From positions 1 to 6,248 of the forward strand of contig JANQMQ010000317.1 in assembly GCA_028279995.1 (NCBI GenBank): 6,248 nt of DNA. The letters run 5' to 3'. Shown one piece after another: positions 1 to 5,914 of the stretch (its first letter is position 1; every line of letters begins with the position of its first letter). The translations under genes and the position numbers were made by a program. The DNA is from Candidatus Phaeomarinibacter sp. (GTDB lineage: Bacteria; Pseudomonadota; Alphaproteobacteria; CGMCC-115125). The notes below the pieces were generated by a model. It did no database searches and was not told where the DNA came from. It saw nothing but the letters and a program-made list of their open reading frames with translations.

Positions 1-499
1 CTGATCCGGCATGCACGAAAAGATGTTTCCGGGCTGCGTCCTGAGGGTCCAGCCCAAGATTGCTCACGAGCGCCGTCCACGACGTCAGTCCGACATAGGG
101 AATGGCTGCCAGGTCGGCAGACGGAATGCCATCCGGTGCATGTGCCAGATTGGTTTCGGCAATTGCAGAAAACTCGGCATGCGCTCCGACATCGCGGATA
201 CCCGTGATACCCACCACCCGGTCACCGGGCTTGAACTTCGTGGCCTTGGGGCCAGTCTCGACGACTTCCCCGACAACATCCCGCCCGGCAACAAAAGGAA
301 ACTCGTTGCGAGCTGCCAGCCGTCGCAGAGAGGCGCCATATCCCTGCGTCATACGCAGATCAATCGGATTGAGGGATGAGGCATGTATGCGGACGAGTAA
401 CTGTCCCTTTTTCGGCTTCGGGATTGGAAGCTCGCCGAGCCTCAGGACGTCACCTGGTTTTCCATAGCCGTCGGCAAGCCACGCCTTCATCTGCGTCAT
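1..499 (-). CDS. MDR-superfamily zinc-independent quinone/enone oxidoreductase, partial (C-terminus off the left edge)
   Basis: Translating the minus strand from ATG at 499-497 gives 166 open residues that run off the window, beginning MTQMKAWLADGYGKPGDVLR. This is the N-terminal GroES-like domain of the medium-chain dehydrogenase/reductase superfamily: LLVRIHASSLNPIDLR at about residues 35-50, then FVAGRDVVGEV, then KFKPGDRVVG. The zinc-ligand GHE motif of true alcohol dehydrogenases is replaced by GRD, as in quinone oxidoreductase and RTN4IP1-like members, so no catalytic zinc is expected. The last visible residues, LFVHAGS, are the start of the NAD(P)H-binding loop (usually HAGSGGVG); the rest of the Rossmann domain is missing. 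The start overlaps the stop of the upstream monooxygenase gene by ATGA, so it is probably translationally coupled and the last visible gene of the operon. Likely reaction: NADPH-dependent reduction of a quinone or alpha,beta-unsaturated carbonyl. Substrate unknown. Confidence 0.88.
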   Translation of the reverse strand, partial: MTQMKAWLADGYGKPGDVLRLGELPIPKPKKGQLLVRIHASSLNPIDLRMTQGYGASLRRLAARNEFPFVAGRDVVGEVVETGPKATKFKPGDRVVGITGIRDVGAHAEFSAIAETNLAHAPDGIPSADLAAIPYVGLTSWTALVSNLGLDPQDAARKHLFVHAGS

Positions 500-1698
500 T
501 TCAGGAACTCTTTTGCATGTATGTCGAAAATCGGTTTCGCGGCAATGCGTGCAGGGACAAGCCCCATCAGCAGGTCGCGCAGGCCGGCTGCCAGAGCATT
601 CTTCATCCCGAAGACACGGCACCCCTGATACGACTTGGCGTTGACAACCTTCACGCGCGGCAGGCGGATCTTTTCGAATTTGCGAAAAGCTTGAGTGTGG
701 TCGTTGCTTGTCTTCAGGGACTGGGCAAGAACCAGTGCACTTTCGATTGCCATGGCCGCCCCCAGCCCTGTGTACTGGAAGCACGGGTGGGCGGCATCGC
801 CGATGAGCACTATGCGACCCTTCGACCATCCGGTGGACAAAGGTCGATCCTTTGGAAAATAGAGCCGGACATTCGCCGGATCGATCACATTCAGAATGCC
901 ATCCACGCGCCGGTCGATCCCGGTAAAGGTGGTTCTGGCGTAGTCAATGAGAGCGTCGGCTTCCAGAGTGTCCTCTACCTCGGACTCAGTGACATTGAAG
1001 AAGACATTGAAGTCACGGTCGGTGTTCTTGCCGAAGCCGACGCTGCCGCGGGTGGTGATGATCTCGGTAAAGACATTGTCCCGACCGAAGTCCAGGACAC
1101 CTTCGGCATCGGCTGCCGGAATGAGCGCCTGAACGCTGAGCTTGCCGTCCTTGCGTTCGCCGGTCTTGCCCATGACCATCTCGCGCAAGCTGGAATAATA
1201 GCCATTGGCCCCGACGACCAGGTCGGCCTCTTCCGATTCCATACCCGCAAGTTTCAGCGAAACGCGGTTCCTGCCTTCGGATAGTGAGACAAGCTCGGTG
1301 CCATAGCGCAGCCAGTCATTTGGAACGGCCGATCGCAACACAGACAGCATCAGCTGGCGCGTTGTCGTGATGGGAGAAAAACCCGAGCACCGCCGGATGG
1401 CATCACCATCCAGATAGCCCAGCTGCTTGCCCTTTTCGTTCTGCAGTCGGGCACCCGACCAGCGCCAGCTGCGCTCCAGAAGCTGATCCTGCAGGCCGAG
1501 ATACGCGAAAGCCCGAACCACATTGGCACCAAGATTGATGGGCGCCAGATGTTCCAGTTCCTGGGGTGCCTGCGCCTTCTCCAGCACGGCGACATTCACG
1601 AAGCCATGCATGTGCAGTGCGGCCGCACAGGCGAGACCGCCGGCACCAGCGCCCACAATCACGATGCGGCTGTTGGGATCGATAGTTCGCTTCGGCAT
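496..1698 (-). CDS. FAD-dependent class A flavoprotein monooxygenase (PHBH/UbiH/salicylate hydroxylase-like)
   Basis: 400 residues, the usual length for single-component aromatic hydroxylases that use FAD and NAD(P)H to insert one oxygen atom. A Rossmann dinucleotide-binding motif lies at residues 12-21 (IVIVGAGAGG; G16, G18, G21), with Glu40 at the end of the second strand for the FAD ribose. The middle DG-type motif is at about 160-172 (LVVGANGYYSSLR); the usual Asp of GADG is Asn165. The GD motif, which contacts the FAD ribityl/pyrophosphate, is at 296-304 (IVLIGDAAH; G300, D301), followed by a helix ending AMAIESALVLAQ. No membrane segment or signal peptide is seen, so it is cytosolic. 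Shine-Dalgarno AAGGAG (1710-1715) lies in the last codons of the preceding hydrolase gene, 11 bases before the ATG; the gap between genes is 6 bases. The substrate cannot be read from sequence: a phenolic or other cyclic compound is likely, but family members also oxidise non-aromatic rings. Confidence 0.93.
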   Translation of the reverse strand: MPKRTIDPNSRIVIVGAGAGGLACAAALHMHGFVNVAVLEKAQAPQELEHLAPINLGANVVRAFAYLGLQDQLLERSWRWSGARLQNEKGKQLGYLDGDAIRRCSGFSPITTTRQLMLSVLRSAVPNDWLRYGTELVSLSEGRNRVSLKLAGMESEEADLVVGANGYYSSLREMVMGKTGERKDGKLSVQALIPAADAEGVLDFGRDNVFTEIITTRGSVGFGKNTDRDFNVFFNVTESEVEDTLEADALIDYARTTFTGIDRRVDGILNVIDPANVRLYFPKDRPLSTGWSKGRIVLIGDAAHPCFQYTGLGAAMAIESALVLAQSLKTSNDHTQAFRKFEKIRLPRVKVVNAKSYQGCRVFGMKNALAAGLRDLLMGLVPARIAAKPIFDIHAKEFLK

Positions 1699-1704
1699 TG
1701 CTTC

Positions 1705-2679
1705 TTAATCTCCTTGGTTCTCGAGCACGTGCCCCAACACCAGTCCGTGCACCTCGTCCGGGTCCTCCAGCAGGGGCATGTGCCCGATCCCATCCAGCAC
1801 GGTCAGGTCCGGGGATCCCTCGATCCATTCGAGGAGTTTCGTTGAGCTGCTCACTGGTATGAGAGCGTCTTCCCGGCCCCATATGATCTGCGTGGGAGTT
1901 GTCGAGGCGGACAGCTGAGAGAACTGCTCCATCATATTGTTCGCACCGAAGTTCCGGATCGTTGACAGGACTGCTGCTCGATATCCTTCGACCTTTTCAG
2001 CTTCAGCGAACTGACTGTGGAGCGCGCTTATGGCGTCACTGTTTTCCTCCGGCTTCGCGAAGTAGTTCGCGACATTCCCGGTGACAAACCCATTGCCGAT
2101 CCACCACCAGACATAGTCCCCAAGGACGGGAATGTTGATCAGCCCGGAGCCGGGCGGAAGCTCCTCCAGATATCCGGCGCTTGCATGAATGGAGAGCGAG
2201 CGCACCCGACTTGGGTTTTCGATTGCCCAGGCCACGGCAATGCCGCCACCAAGTGATTGGCCGACGATGTGCACGTCCTGGGATATATTCAGTTCCCGGA
2301 GCAGGTCATCAATCTGGTCAACATATGTCTGCTGGCCGTAGCCCACGCCATATGGCCGGGCTGAACCGCCTCGGCCGTAGAGATCAAACTGCAGGGTCTG
2401 AAACCCGGCCTTGCTCAGGTCTACTGCCAGCGCATCAAAGAATTCGAGGCTTGTGGTGAGACCGCCCACCAGCAGGACAGGCTGGCCATCCGCCGGGCCC
2501 TGCAACACGTATCGTGTGTGGCCATGGGCAAGGTTCACATAGGAGCCTGGAAACATCGCGCTGTCCGGCTGTGCCAGGTCGATAATTTCTGGGTCCTTCC
2601 ACTGCGGAAAAGCCACGAGGGCAAGAAACGCGGCGCCAACAGCCAGTCCTGCGAAAAGTCTCTTGAAGCTACTATCCAT
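1705..2679 (-). CDS. Membrane-anchored alpha/beta hydrolase
   Basis: 324 residues from ATG at 2679-2677. The frame stays open 86 codons further upstream, but that stretch lies inside the neighbouring hydrolase gene, is Arg/Ser-rich and looks like a shadow; the chosen start has AAGGAG at 2687-2692 with 7-base spacing. Residues 7-25 (RLFAGLAVGAAFLALVAFP) form a hydrophobic N-terminal anchor or uncleaved signal, so the catalytic domain is probably on the periplasmic side or attached to the membrane. The alpha/beta-hydrolase core includes LLVGGLTTS at about 69-77, FDLYGRGGS at 98-106, nucleophile elbow GQSLGG (Ser142), acid in WGREDALIP (Asp271) and catalytic His in GIGHMP (His300). The triad is complete. 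It overlaps the stop of the upstream hydrolase by 8 bases. Likely an esterase, lactonase or C-C hydrolase; the substrate is unknown. The anchor region contains no lipobox Cys, so a lipoprotein is unlikely. Confidence 0.92.
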   Translation of the reverse strand: MDSSFKRLFAGLAVGAAFLALVAFPQWKDPEIIDLAQPDSAMFPGSYVNLAHGHTRYVLQGPADGQPVLLVGGLTTSLEFFDALAVDLSKAGFQTLQFDLYGRGGSARPYGVGYGQQTYVDQIDDLLRELNISQDVHIVGQSLGGGIAVAWAIENPSRVRSLSIHASAGYLEELPPGSGLINIPVLGDYVWWWIGNGFVTGNVANYFAKPEENSDAISALHSQFAEAEKVEGYRAAVLSTIRNFGANNMMEQFSQLSASTTPTQIIWGREDALIPVSSSTKLLEWIEGSPDLTVLDGIGHMPLLEDPDEVHGLVLGHVLENQGD

Positions 2680-3529
2680 GGCTCGTCTCCTTGTCGTTGG
2701 AAGCGATGAACCGCATGGCAGTTTCTGCGGTCTGTTCAGGCGCTTCGAGGATCGGCAGATGGCCAAACTCTTCATAGAGAACGAGTTCGACATCCCGCAG
2801 GTCCTGCGAGAACCGCTCCGGCCCACATTTCGCGCTCCACTGCAGCTGCACCGGCTTTCGGATGAACGGGATCTGCGAATGAAGGCTCTCGTTGTCCGTG
2901 CGGAGAAAAGTAAGAAACGCCTTGCGATTGCCGGCACGGCACTGGCTCACCAGCAGGCGGTCGAGAAACGCGTCGGAAACGGGAGCGCCCTTGCCCCAGA
3001 GCTGGGCCAGGTTTTTCCGGATCATGGTCGTTGATCCCAGGACACGCAGCAGCCATCCCATGGGGCCACGGGCAAGTTTGAAGACGGCGGGCAGGGACTT
3101 CTCGGGATAGCCGGTCGGATTGATGAGGACGAGGCTGGAAACAAGATCAGGCTTCATCAACGCGCATCGCCAGGCGAGTTGTCCACCAAGCGACAGCCCC
3201 ACCAGATGCACCGGTTGCTCACCCAGCTGCTCAACAAAGTCGCAGAGGAAGTGAGCCAGGGCATCATATGAGTAGTCGCCGCCGGCCACGGGTCCGGTCA
3301 GCCCGAAGCCGGGCAGATCCGGCACGATGACGCGGTATTTCTGGGAGAGGATAGGAATCCACTCATCCCAGACGCCGCCCCACATACCCGAGTTGTGAAC
3401 CAGCACAACCGTTGGCCCATCGCCATAGCTCTTGTAGTGCACGCGTCCAATCGGCATGTCGGCCCAGCAGGACGAGGCGTCCGACAAGGCAGCATCAGCT
3501 TCGGCATCGGGGATATCTCGGTGGAACAT
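2672..3529 (-). CDS. Soluble alpha/beta hydrolase with an atypical catalytic acid position
   Basis: 285 residues, normal for the alpha/beta-hydrolase fold. Core landmarks: VVLVHNSGMWGGVWDEW at 41-57 (oxyanion-hole strand, with HN instead of the common HG), IVPDLPGFGLT at 68-78, nucleophile elbow GLSLGG at 111-116 (Ser113), and C-terminal EEFGHLPILEAPE at 253-265 (His257). The strand that normally ends WGxxD reads LQWSAKCGPE at 229-238, putting Cys235 where Asp is expected. The alternative acid position after strand 6, used by LinB-type haloalkane dehalogenases, is Asn137 in LVLINPTG. A nearby acid such as Glu238 might stand in. There is no signal peptide or membrane segment, so it is cytosolic. 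Start ATG 3529 has AAGG 6 bases upstream. It follows the transporter after 77 bases and overlaps the second hydrolase by 8. Resembles meta-cleavage-product hydrolases and other carboxylic-ester or C-C hydrolases; exact activity unknown. Confidence 0.9.
   Translation of the reverse strand: MFHRDIPDAEADAALSDASSCWADMPIGRVHYKSYGDGPTVVLVHNSGMWGGVWDEWIPILSQKYRVIVPDLPGFGLTGPVAGGDYSYDALAHFLCDFVEQLGEQPVHLVGLSLGGQLAWRCALMKPDLVSSLVLINPTGYPEKSLPAVFKLARGPMGWLLRVLGSTTMIRKNLAQLWGKGAPVSDAFLDRLLVSQCRAGNRKAFLTFLRTDNESLHSQIPFIRKPVQLQWSAKCGPERFSQDLRDVELVLYEEFGHLPILEAPEQTAETAMRFIASNDKETSHG
2687..2692 (-). promoter_or_regulatory. Ribosome binding site fixing the internal start of the membrane hydrolase
   Basis: AAGGAG on the minus strand, 7 bases before ATG 2679. 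It lies inside the end of the upstream hydrolase gene and decides for the 324-residue start over the longer open frame beginning at 2937. Confidence 0.8.
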
Positions 3530-3606
3530 GATCTACCTTGTCCTGTCGCGATAAAAGCAAGCGGGCTGGATGTCGCGGATGTAAGGCTGTGTGAGGTGGA
3601 GTCGCA
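3530..3606 (-). other. Intergenic gap between transporter and first hydrolase
   Basis: This 77-base stretch is the only sizeable gap inside the operon. It contains TGTCGCG twice on the plus strand (3544-3550 and 3571-3577) and a Shine-Dalgarno AAGG at 3536-3539 for the hydrolase. I see no stem followed by a T-run on the minus strand, so no intrinsic terminator is supported and the transporter is probably cotranscribed with the enzymes. A weak internal promoter cannot be excluded. Confidence 0.5.
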
Positions 3607-4944
3607 TCAGGTGACGCGCTCCGCGATACGCCGGCGCAGCACCAGTTGGTCTTTCTCGCTCAAGGGGAAGTTCCACATCACCCAGATAACGAGTCCCAGG
3701 GCGACTGCTGGAAAAAGGAACATCATCATCCGCAGGCCAAAGAGTGCGTTCTCCGAGTGCGCGGCATCCGGTGACGGATCAAAGCCCACCAGACTCAGGA
3801 TCGGGTAGCTAAGGCCGACGGCAAGAGCAGCTGCAACCTTGCTTGATGATTGCAGAAGCGACATGTAGAGCGCGGTGCGACGCTTCCCTGTTGCCGCGGT
3901 ATCCATGTCGGTGACGTCGGCCATGATCGCCTGCGGGAGGTAACTGCCGACCGCCTGACTCACGCCGAGAAGCAGGAAGACGGCACAGGCGGCGATTACG
4001 TTACCGGCCGGGATGACCAGAAACAGCGATCCACCTACGACCTGATACATCAGGGCGTAACAAAGCGTGCGGTGCTTTCCAAAACGCCTGCTTGCCGCCA
4101 CAAGAAGCGGCAGAAAAAGGAGGCCGGAAAAAAGGAACGGTATCAATGTGAAGGATGACCAGCTTCCCAGGAGGAGGGCATCTTCCACATAGAAGAGGAC
4201 CATTCCGCCCACGCCGCCGGCAGCAACACCCAGCAGCAGATTGGCAAACAGGAGCAGCCGAAGCGGTCGGTTGCCGATAACCTGCCGGAGCACACCCGGC
4301 GCGTCGGGGCTGGTTTGAATGTGTGAGAATTTGGGTTCCGGTGCCGCCCTGACGGCTGCAAAGATTGTGACCGGCAGAAGCACAAGGAGCGCCGTTGCAA
4401 TCAATTGCATCCGATCCGGCTCACCGAGCTCGCCCATGCTATCAGCCAGCACGACAAGAAGAATGATGCCAAGACTGCCAACAAGCGCCGCCCCCTGCTT
4501 GTAGGCAGAGATGCGCGAGCGCTCATGATACTCCTCTGACAGCTCGGCAGCCCAGGCAATGTGGGACACCGTGCCGATCGTCCATCCGATGTACAGAAGC
4601 ACCATCCAGATGGCGAAATAGGCGCCATCTACCGGGAGCGACGGGACAAACACCATGTAGGTGCAAAGCCCGAGTGCCGGAACCGCAGCGACAAGCCACG
4701 GCAGCCTGCGTCCCCATCTTGTGTGCCAGTGATCGGCCAGATAGCCGAAGGCCGGGTCGGTGATGACATCCCAGATCTTCGTCAGGCCGAAAATTAGACC
4801 GACCGTGCTCAATCCAAGCCCGGCTGACCCTGCATAAAAGGGCGGAACAAAGACGACGAGAACCGTCAGAAAGGCAGAGAATGGCGCGTCCGGCGCAACG
4901 AATGCTGCCAGTCTTGCCTTGCTCAATTTGGTTCCGATCGTCAT
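3607..4944 (-). CDS. GPH/MelB-like MFS sugar-cation-symporter family transporter
   Basis: 445 residues, with about 12 hydrophobic segments, typical of the glycoside-pentoside-hexuronide:cation symporter family (MFS_2 type), an inner-membrane secondary transporter. The hallmark after helix 2 is present: KIWDVITDPAFGYLADH at 56-72, followed by RWGRRLPWL at 76-84, with Asp59, Asp63 and Asp71 in the region that binds the coupling cation in MelB. The second hallmark, ADVTDMDTAATGKRR at 342-356, is followed by a polar helix ending SSSKV at 366-370, matching the conserved D-x-x-D and tGkR loop between the two halves. Start ATG 4944 has AAAGG (4953-4957) 8 bases upstream. It is the first gene of the operon, so it most likely imports the compound the downstream enzymes degrade. 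Despite the family name, many members carry non-sugar substrates such as aromatic or steroid-like compounds, so substrate class is open. Confidence 0.9.
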   Translation of the reverse strand: MTIGTKLSKARLAAFVAPDAPFSAFLTVLVVFVPPFYAGSAGLGLSTVGLIFGLTKIWDVITDPAFGYLADHWHTRWGRRLPWLVAAVPALGLCTYMVFVPSLPVDGAYFAIWMVLLYIGWTIGTVSHIAWAAELSEEYHERSRISAYKQGAALVGSLGIILLVVLADSMGELGEPDRMQLIATALLVLLPVTIFAAVRAAPEPKFSHIQTSPDAPGVLRQVIGNRPLRLLLFANLLLGVAAGGVGGMVLFYVEDALLLGSWSSFTLIPFLFSGLLFLPLLVAASRRFGKHRTLCYALMYQVVGGSLFLVIPAGNVIAACAVFLLLGVSQAVGSYLPQAIMADVTDMDTAATGKRRTALYMSLLQSSSKVAAALAVGLSYPILSLVGFDPSPDAAHSENALFGLRMMMFLFPAVALGLVIWVMWNFPLSEKDQLVLRRRIAERVT

Positions 4945-5022
4945 TCCAATGGCCTTTCAAGCCGTCTTGTTTCCGTTGTGCGCAAGACCCGGAATAGGTT
5001 GGTCCGCCGGCCCCTATGCAAT

Positions 5023-5034
5023 GCCTGAACAGGC
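5023..5034. promoter_or_regulatory. Short perfect-arm palindrome in the operon leader
   Basis: GCCTGAACAGGC has 5-base arms around an AA centre. On the minus strand it lies between the candidate promoter and the transporter start, so it may be a second operator half-site pair or a small leader hairpin. It is short enough to occur by chance. Confidence 0.3.
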
Positions 5035-5054
5035 GGCCCTGTGGACCCATTTGT

Positions 5055-5073
5055 TATTCACTTCGAGCGAATA
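5055..5073. promoter_or_regulatory. Candidate TetR operator, 19-bp imperfect palindrome
   Basis: TATTCACTTCGAGCGAATA pairs at 7 of 9 positions around a central C, with perfect 5-base outer arms TATTC/GAATA. TetR-family operators are commonly palindromes of 15-20 bp located between divergent genes, as here. It covers the expected transcription start and touches the -10 region of the candidate minus-strand promoter, so occupancy would block the operon. That it binds the neighbouring TetR protein is inference. Confidence 0.5.
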
Positions 5074-5100
5074 GGTAGTTATAAAAAAAGATGATGACAA
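5072..5100 (-). promoter_or_regulatory. Candidate promoter for the catabolic operon
   Basis: On the minus strand TTGTCA (5100-5095) matches the sigma-70 -35 consensus at 5 of 6 positions. A 17-base spacer leads to TACCTA (5077-5072), a poor -10 match. The position, next to the palindrome and inside the AT-rich core, supports it more than the -10 score does. Expected transcription start is near 5065. Confidence 0.35.
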
Positions 5101-5111
5101 TAATTTTTTTT
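5083..5111. other. Paired A-tract and T-tract, possible intrinsic DNA bend
   Basis: Seven A at 5083-5089 and eight T at 5104-5111 have centres about 21 bp apart, close to two helical turns. A-tracts in phase with the helix bend DNA, and such bends are common next to promoters. The same tracts could also simply reflect an AT-rich promoter region. Confidence 0.4.
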
Positions 5112-5203
5112 GATTCCAGTTCTTTTATGCTATGCCGTCATCTCTCATATGGAACGAAACCGGAAACGCCGGACAGAATTCCGGGCAGCAAAAACGGACG
5201 CCG

Positions 5204-5815
5204 ATGCTCAAGAAGACGAAACAGGTTCGCGCTCAGAAGACCCGGGATGCGCTTGTACACTCGGCCATAGATGTCGTTCGGAAATCGGGCTTCGAGAACA
5301 CGCGCATTCAGGACATTAGCGACCATGCGGGTGTCACCCCGGGGGCGATCCTCTATCACTTTCGAAATCTCGAAACGCTGTTGATGGAAGCGTTTCGCGC
5401 AGATTTCGATGATCTGCTGAAGGTGGTCGTCCAGCCGGATGCGCTTTCGCAGCTCTCCAACGAGGAAATCGTGCACGCCGCCATGGAGATGCTTGGAGAC
5501 AAAGCGTTTCAGGCACGCATCGGGGTGCTGACGGAGTTCCTGATCGGGGCGCGTAAAGATACCAAGCGCAGGCGTCTCGTGGAAAACGTCATGCGCGCCA
5601 ACCGTGACCAGATGATCGTGCGTTTCAATACCGGGTTCGGGGTCACGATCGATGGCGAGCGCCTCTGGGGCATCATCGACATCGTGATCTCGCTGTTGGT
5701 CGCCAAGCAGCTGAATTACCCAAGCGCGGGAAAATCAAACGATCCGCTCGAACTGGCAAAACCCTTCATCGAGCAGGAATTACTGCGGCTCCTAGAAGAA
5801 ACGCGAAGCCGGTAG
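5204..5815 (+). CDS. TetR/AcrR-family transcriptional regulator
   Basis: 203 residues from ATG 5204, the typical TetR length. The N-terminal DNA-binding domain spans about 10-58: KTRDALVHSAIDVVRKSGF (helix 1), then the helix-turn-helix IQDISDHAGVTPGAILYHF at 35-53, ending with the family-typical YHF...N...LL at 51-60. The C-terminal ligand-binding domain (about 65-203) is helical and shows no recognisable ligand signature. The frame is open back to an ATG at 5132, which would add 24 polar residues (Asn, Gln, Gly, Ser) atypical for the family; neither start has a good Shine-Dalgarno, so I prefer 5204 because helix 1 then sits at the usual distance from the N-terminus. It is divergent from the catabolic operon and probably represses it, releasing on binding a substrate or intermediate. 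Confidence 0.9.
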   Translation: MLKKTKQVRAQKTRDALVHSAIDVVRKSGFENTRIQDISDHAGVTPGAILYHFRNLETLLMEAFRADFDDLLKVVVQPDALSQLSNEEIVHAAMEMLGDKAFQARIGVLTEFLIGARKDTKRRRLVENVMRANRDQMIVRFNTGFGVTIDGERLWGIIDIVISLLVAKQLNYPSAGKSNDPLELAKPFIEQELLRLLEETRSR

Positions 5816-5914
5816 CGGACCACTTCCGACACGCCAGCCAGAGCTGTCGGCACAGGTCAGATGACGACACCCGATTGGCCGGTTGGCAGATCGCACTCAG
5901 CAAAGGACACGAGC
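5816..5914 (+). other. Gap between TetR gene and sulfatase gene
   Basis: 99 bases. It contains an inverted repeat CCGACA (5826-5831) and TGTCGG (5845-5850) with a 13-base loop, not followed by a T-run, so it is not a standard intrinsic terminator. A strong Shine-Dalgarno AAAGGA at 5902-5907 precedes the sulfatase. No clear -35/-10 pair was found; read-through from the TetR gene is possible. Confidence 0.45.

Larger units (their letters stand above)
4945..5203. promoter_or_regulatory. Divergent control region between the catabolic operon and the TetR gene
   Basis: 259 bases with no convincing gene. The half next to the transporter (4945-5050) is GC-rich and would be the 5' leader of the operon, about 120 bases long. 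The centre (5051-5131) is strongly AT-rich compared with everything else in the window and holds the candidate promoter, a 19-bp palindrome and two A/T tracts. The TetR-proximal part (5132-5203) is open in the TetR frame but lacks a Shine-Dalgarno sequence at its first ATG. The layout, a TetR gene divergent from the operon with a shared control region, is the standard one for a local repressor acting on its neighbours and itself. Confidence 0.75.

Noticed and set aside
376..1284. 302-codon open frame on the plus strand
   Set aside because: It is antisense to the flavin monooxygenase, which has all the family motifs. The plus-strand translation has no recognisable domain, and GC-rich codon use on the opposite strand explains the lack of stops.
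1403..1882. 159-codon minus-strand frame spanning the hydrolase/monooxygenase junction
   Set aside because: It is an out-of-frame shadow of two well-supported genes, with Arg/Gly/Ala-rich composition and no motif.
2680..2937. 86-codon N-terminal extension of the membrane hydrolase
   Set aside because: It overlaps the conserved C-terminal part of the upstream hydrolase including its catalytic His, is Arg/Ser-rich with no domain, and the downstream ATG has a good Shine-Dalgarno followed by a normal hydrophobic anchor.
3544..3577. TGTCGCG direct repeat as a regulatory site
   Set aside because: Two 7-base copies in GC-rich DNA without symmetry or promoter context are within what chance would give.
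4523..5050. 175-codon minus-strand frame overlapping the transporter start
   Set aside because: It is a shifted frame of the transporter gene; the transporter frame has the family hallmarks and membrane helices, and this one has none.
5110..5136. Sigma-70 promoter for TetR using TTGATT and TATGCC
   Set aside because: The spacer is only 15 bases and the -10 match is poor; the alternative TATGCT at 5126-5131 has no matching -35. A TetR promoter probably lies here but cannot be placed.
5138..5476. 112-codon minus-strand frame across the TetR gene
   Set aside because: It is antisense to the TetR DNA-binding domain and has no recognisable features.
5826..5850. CCGACA/TGTCGG inverted repeat as a TetR terminator
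   Set aside because: It has only a 6-bp stem, a 13-base loop and no following T-run, so it is not convincing as an intrinsic terminator.
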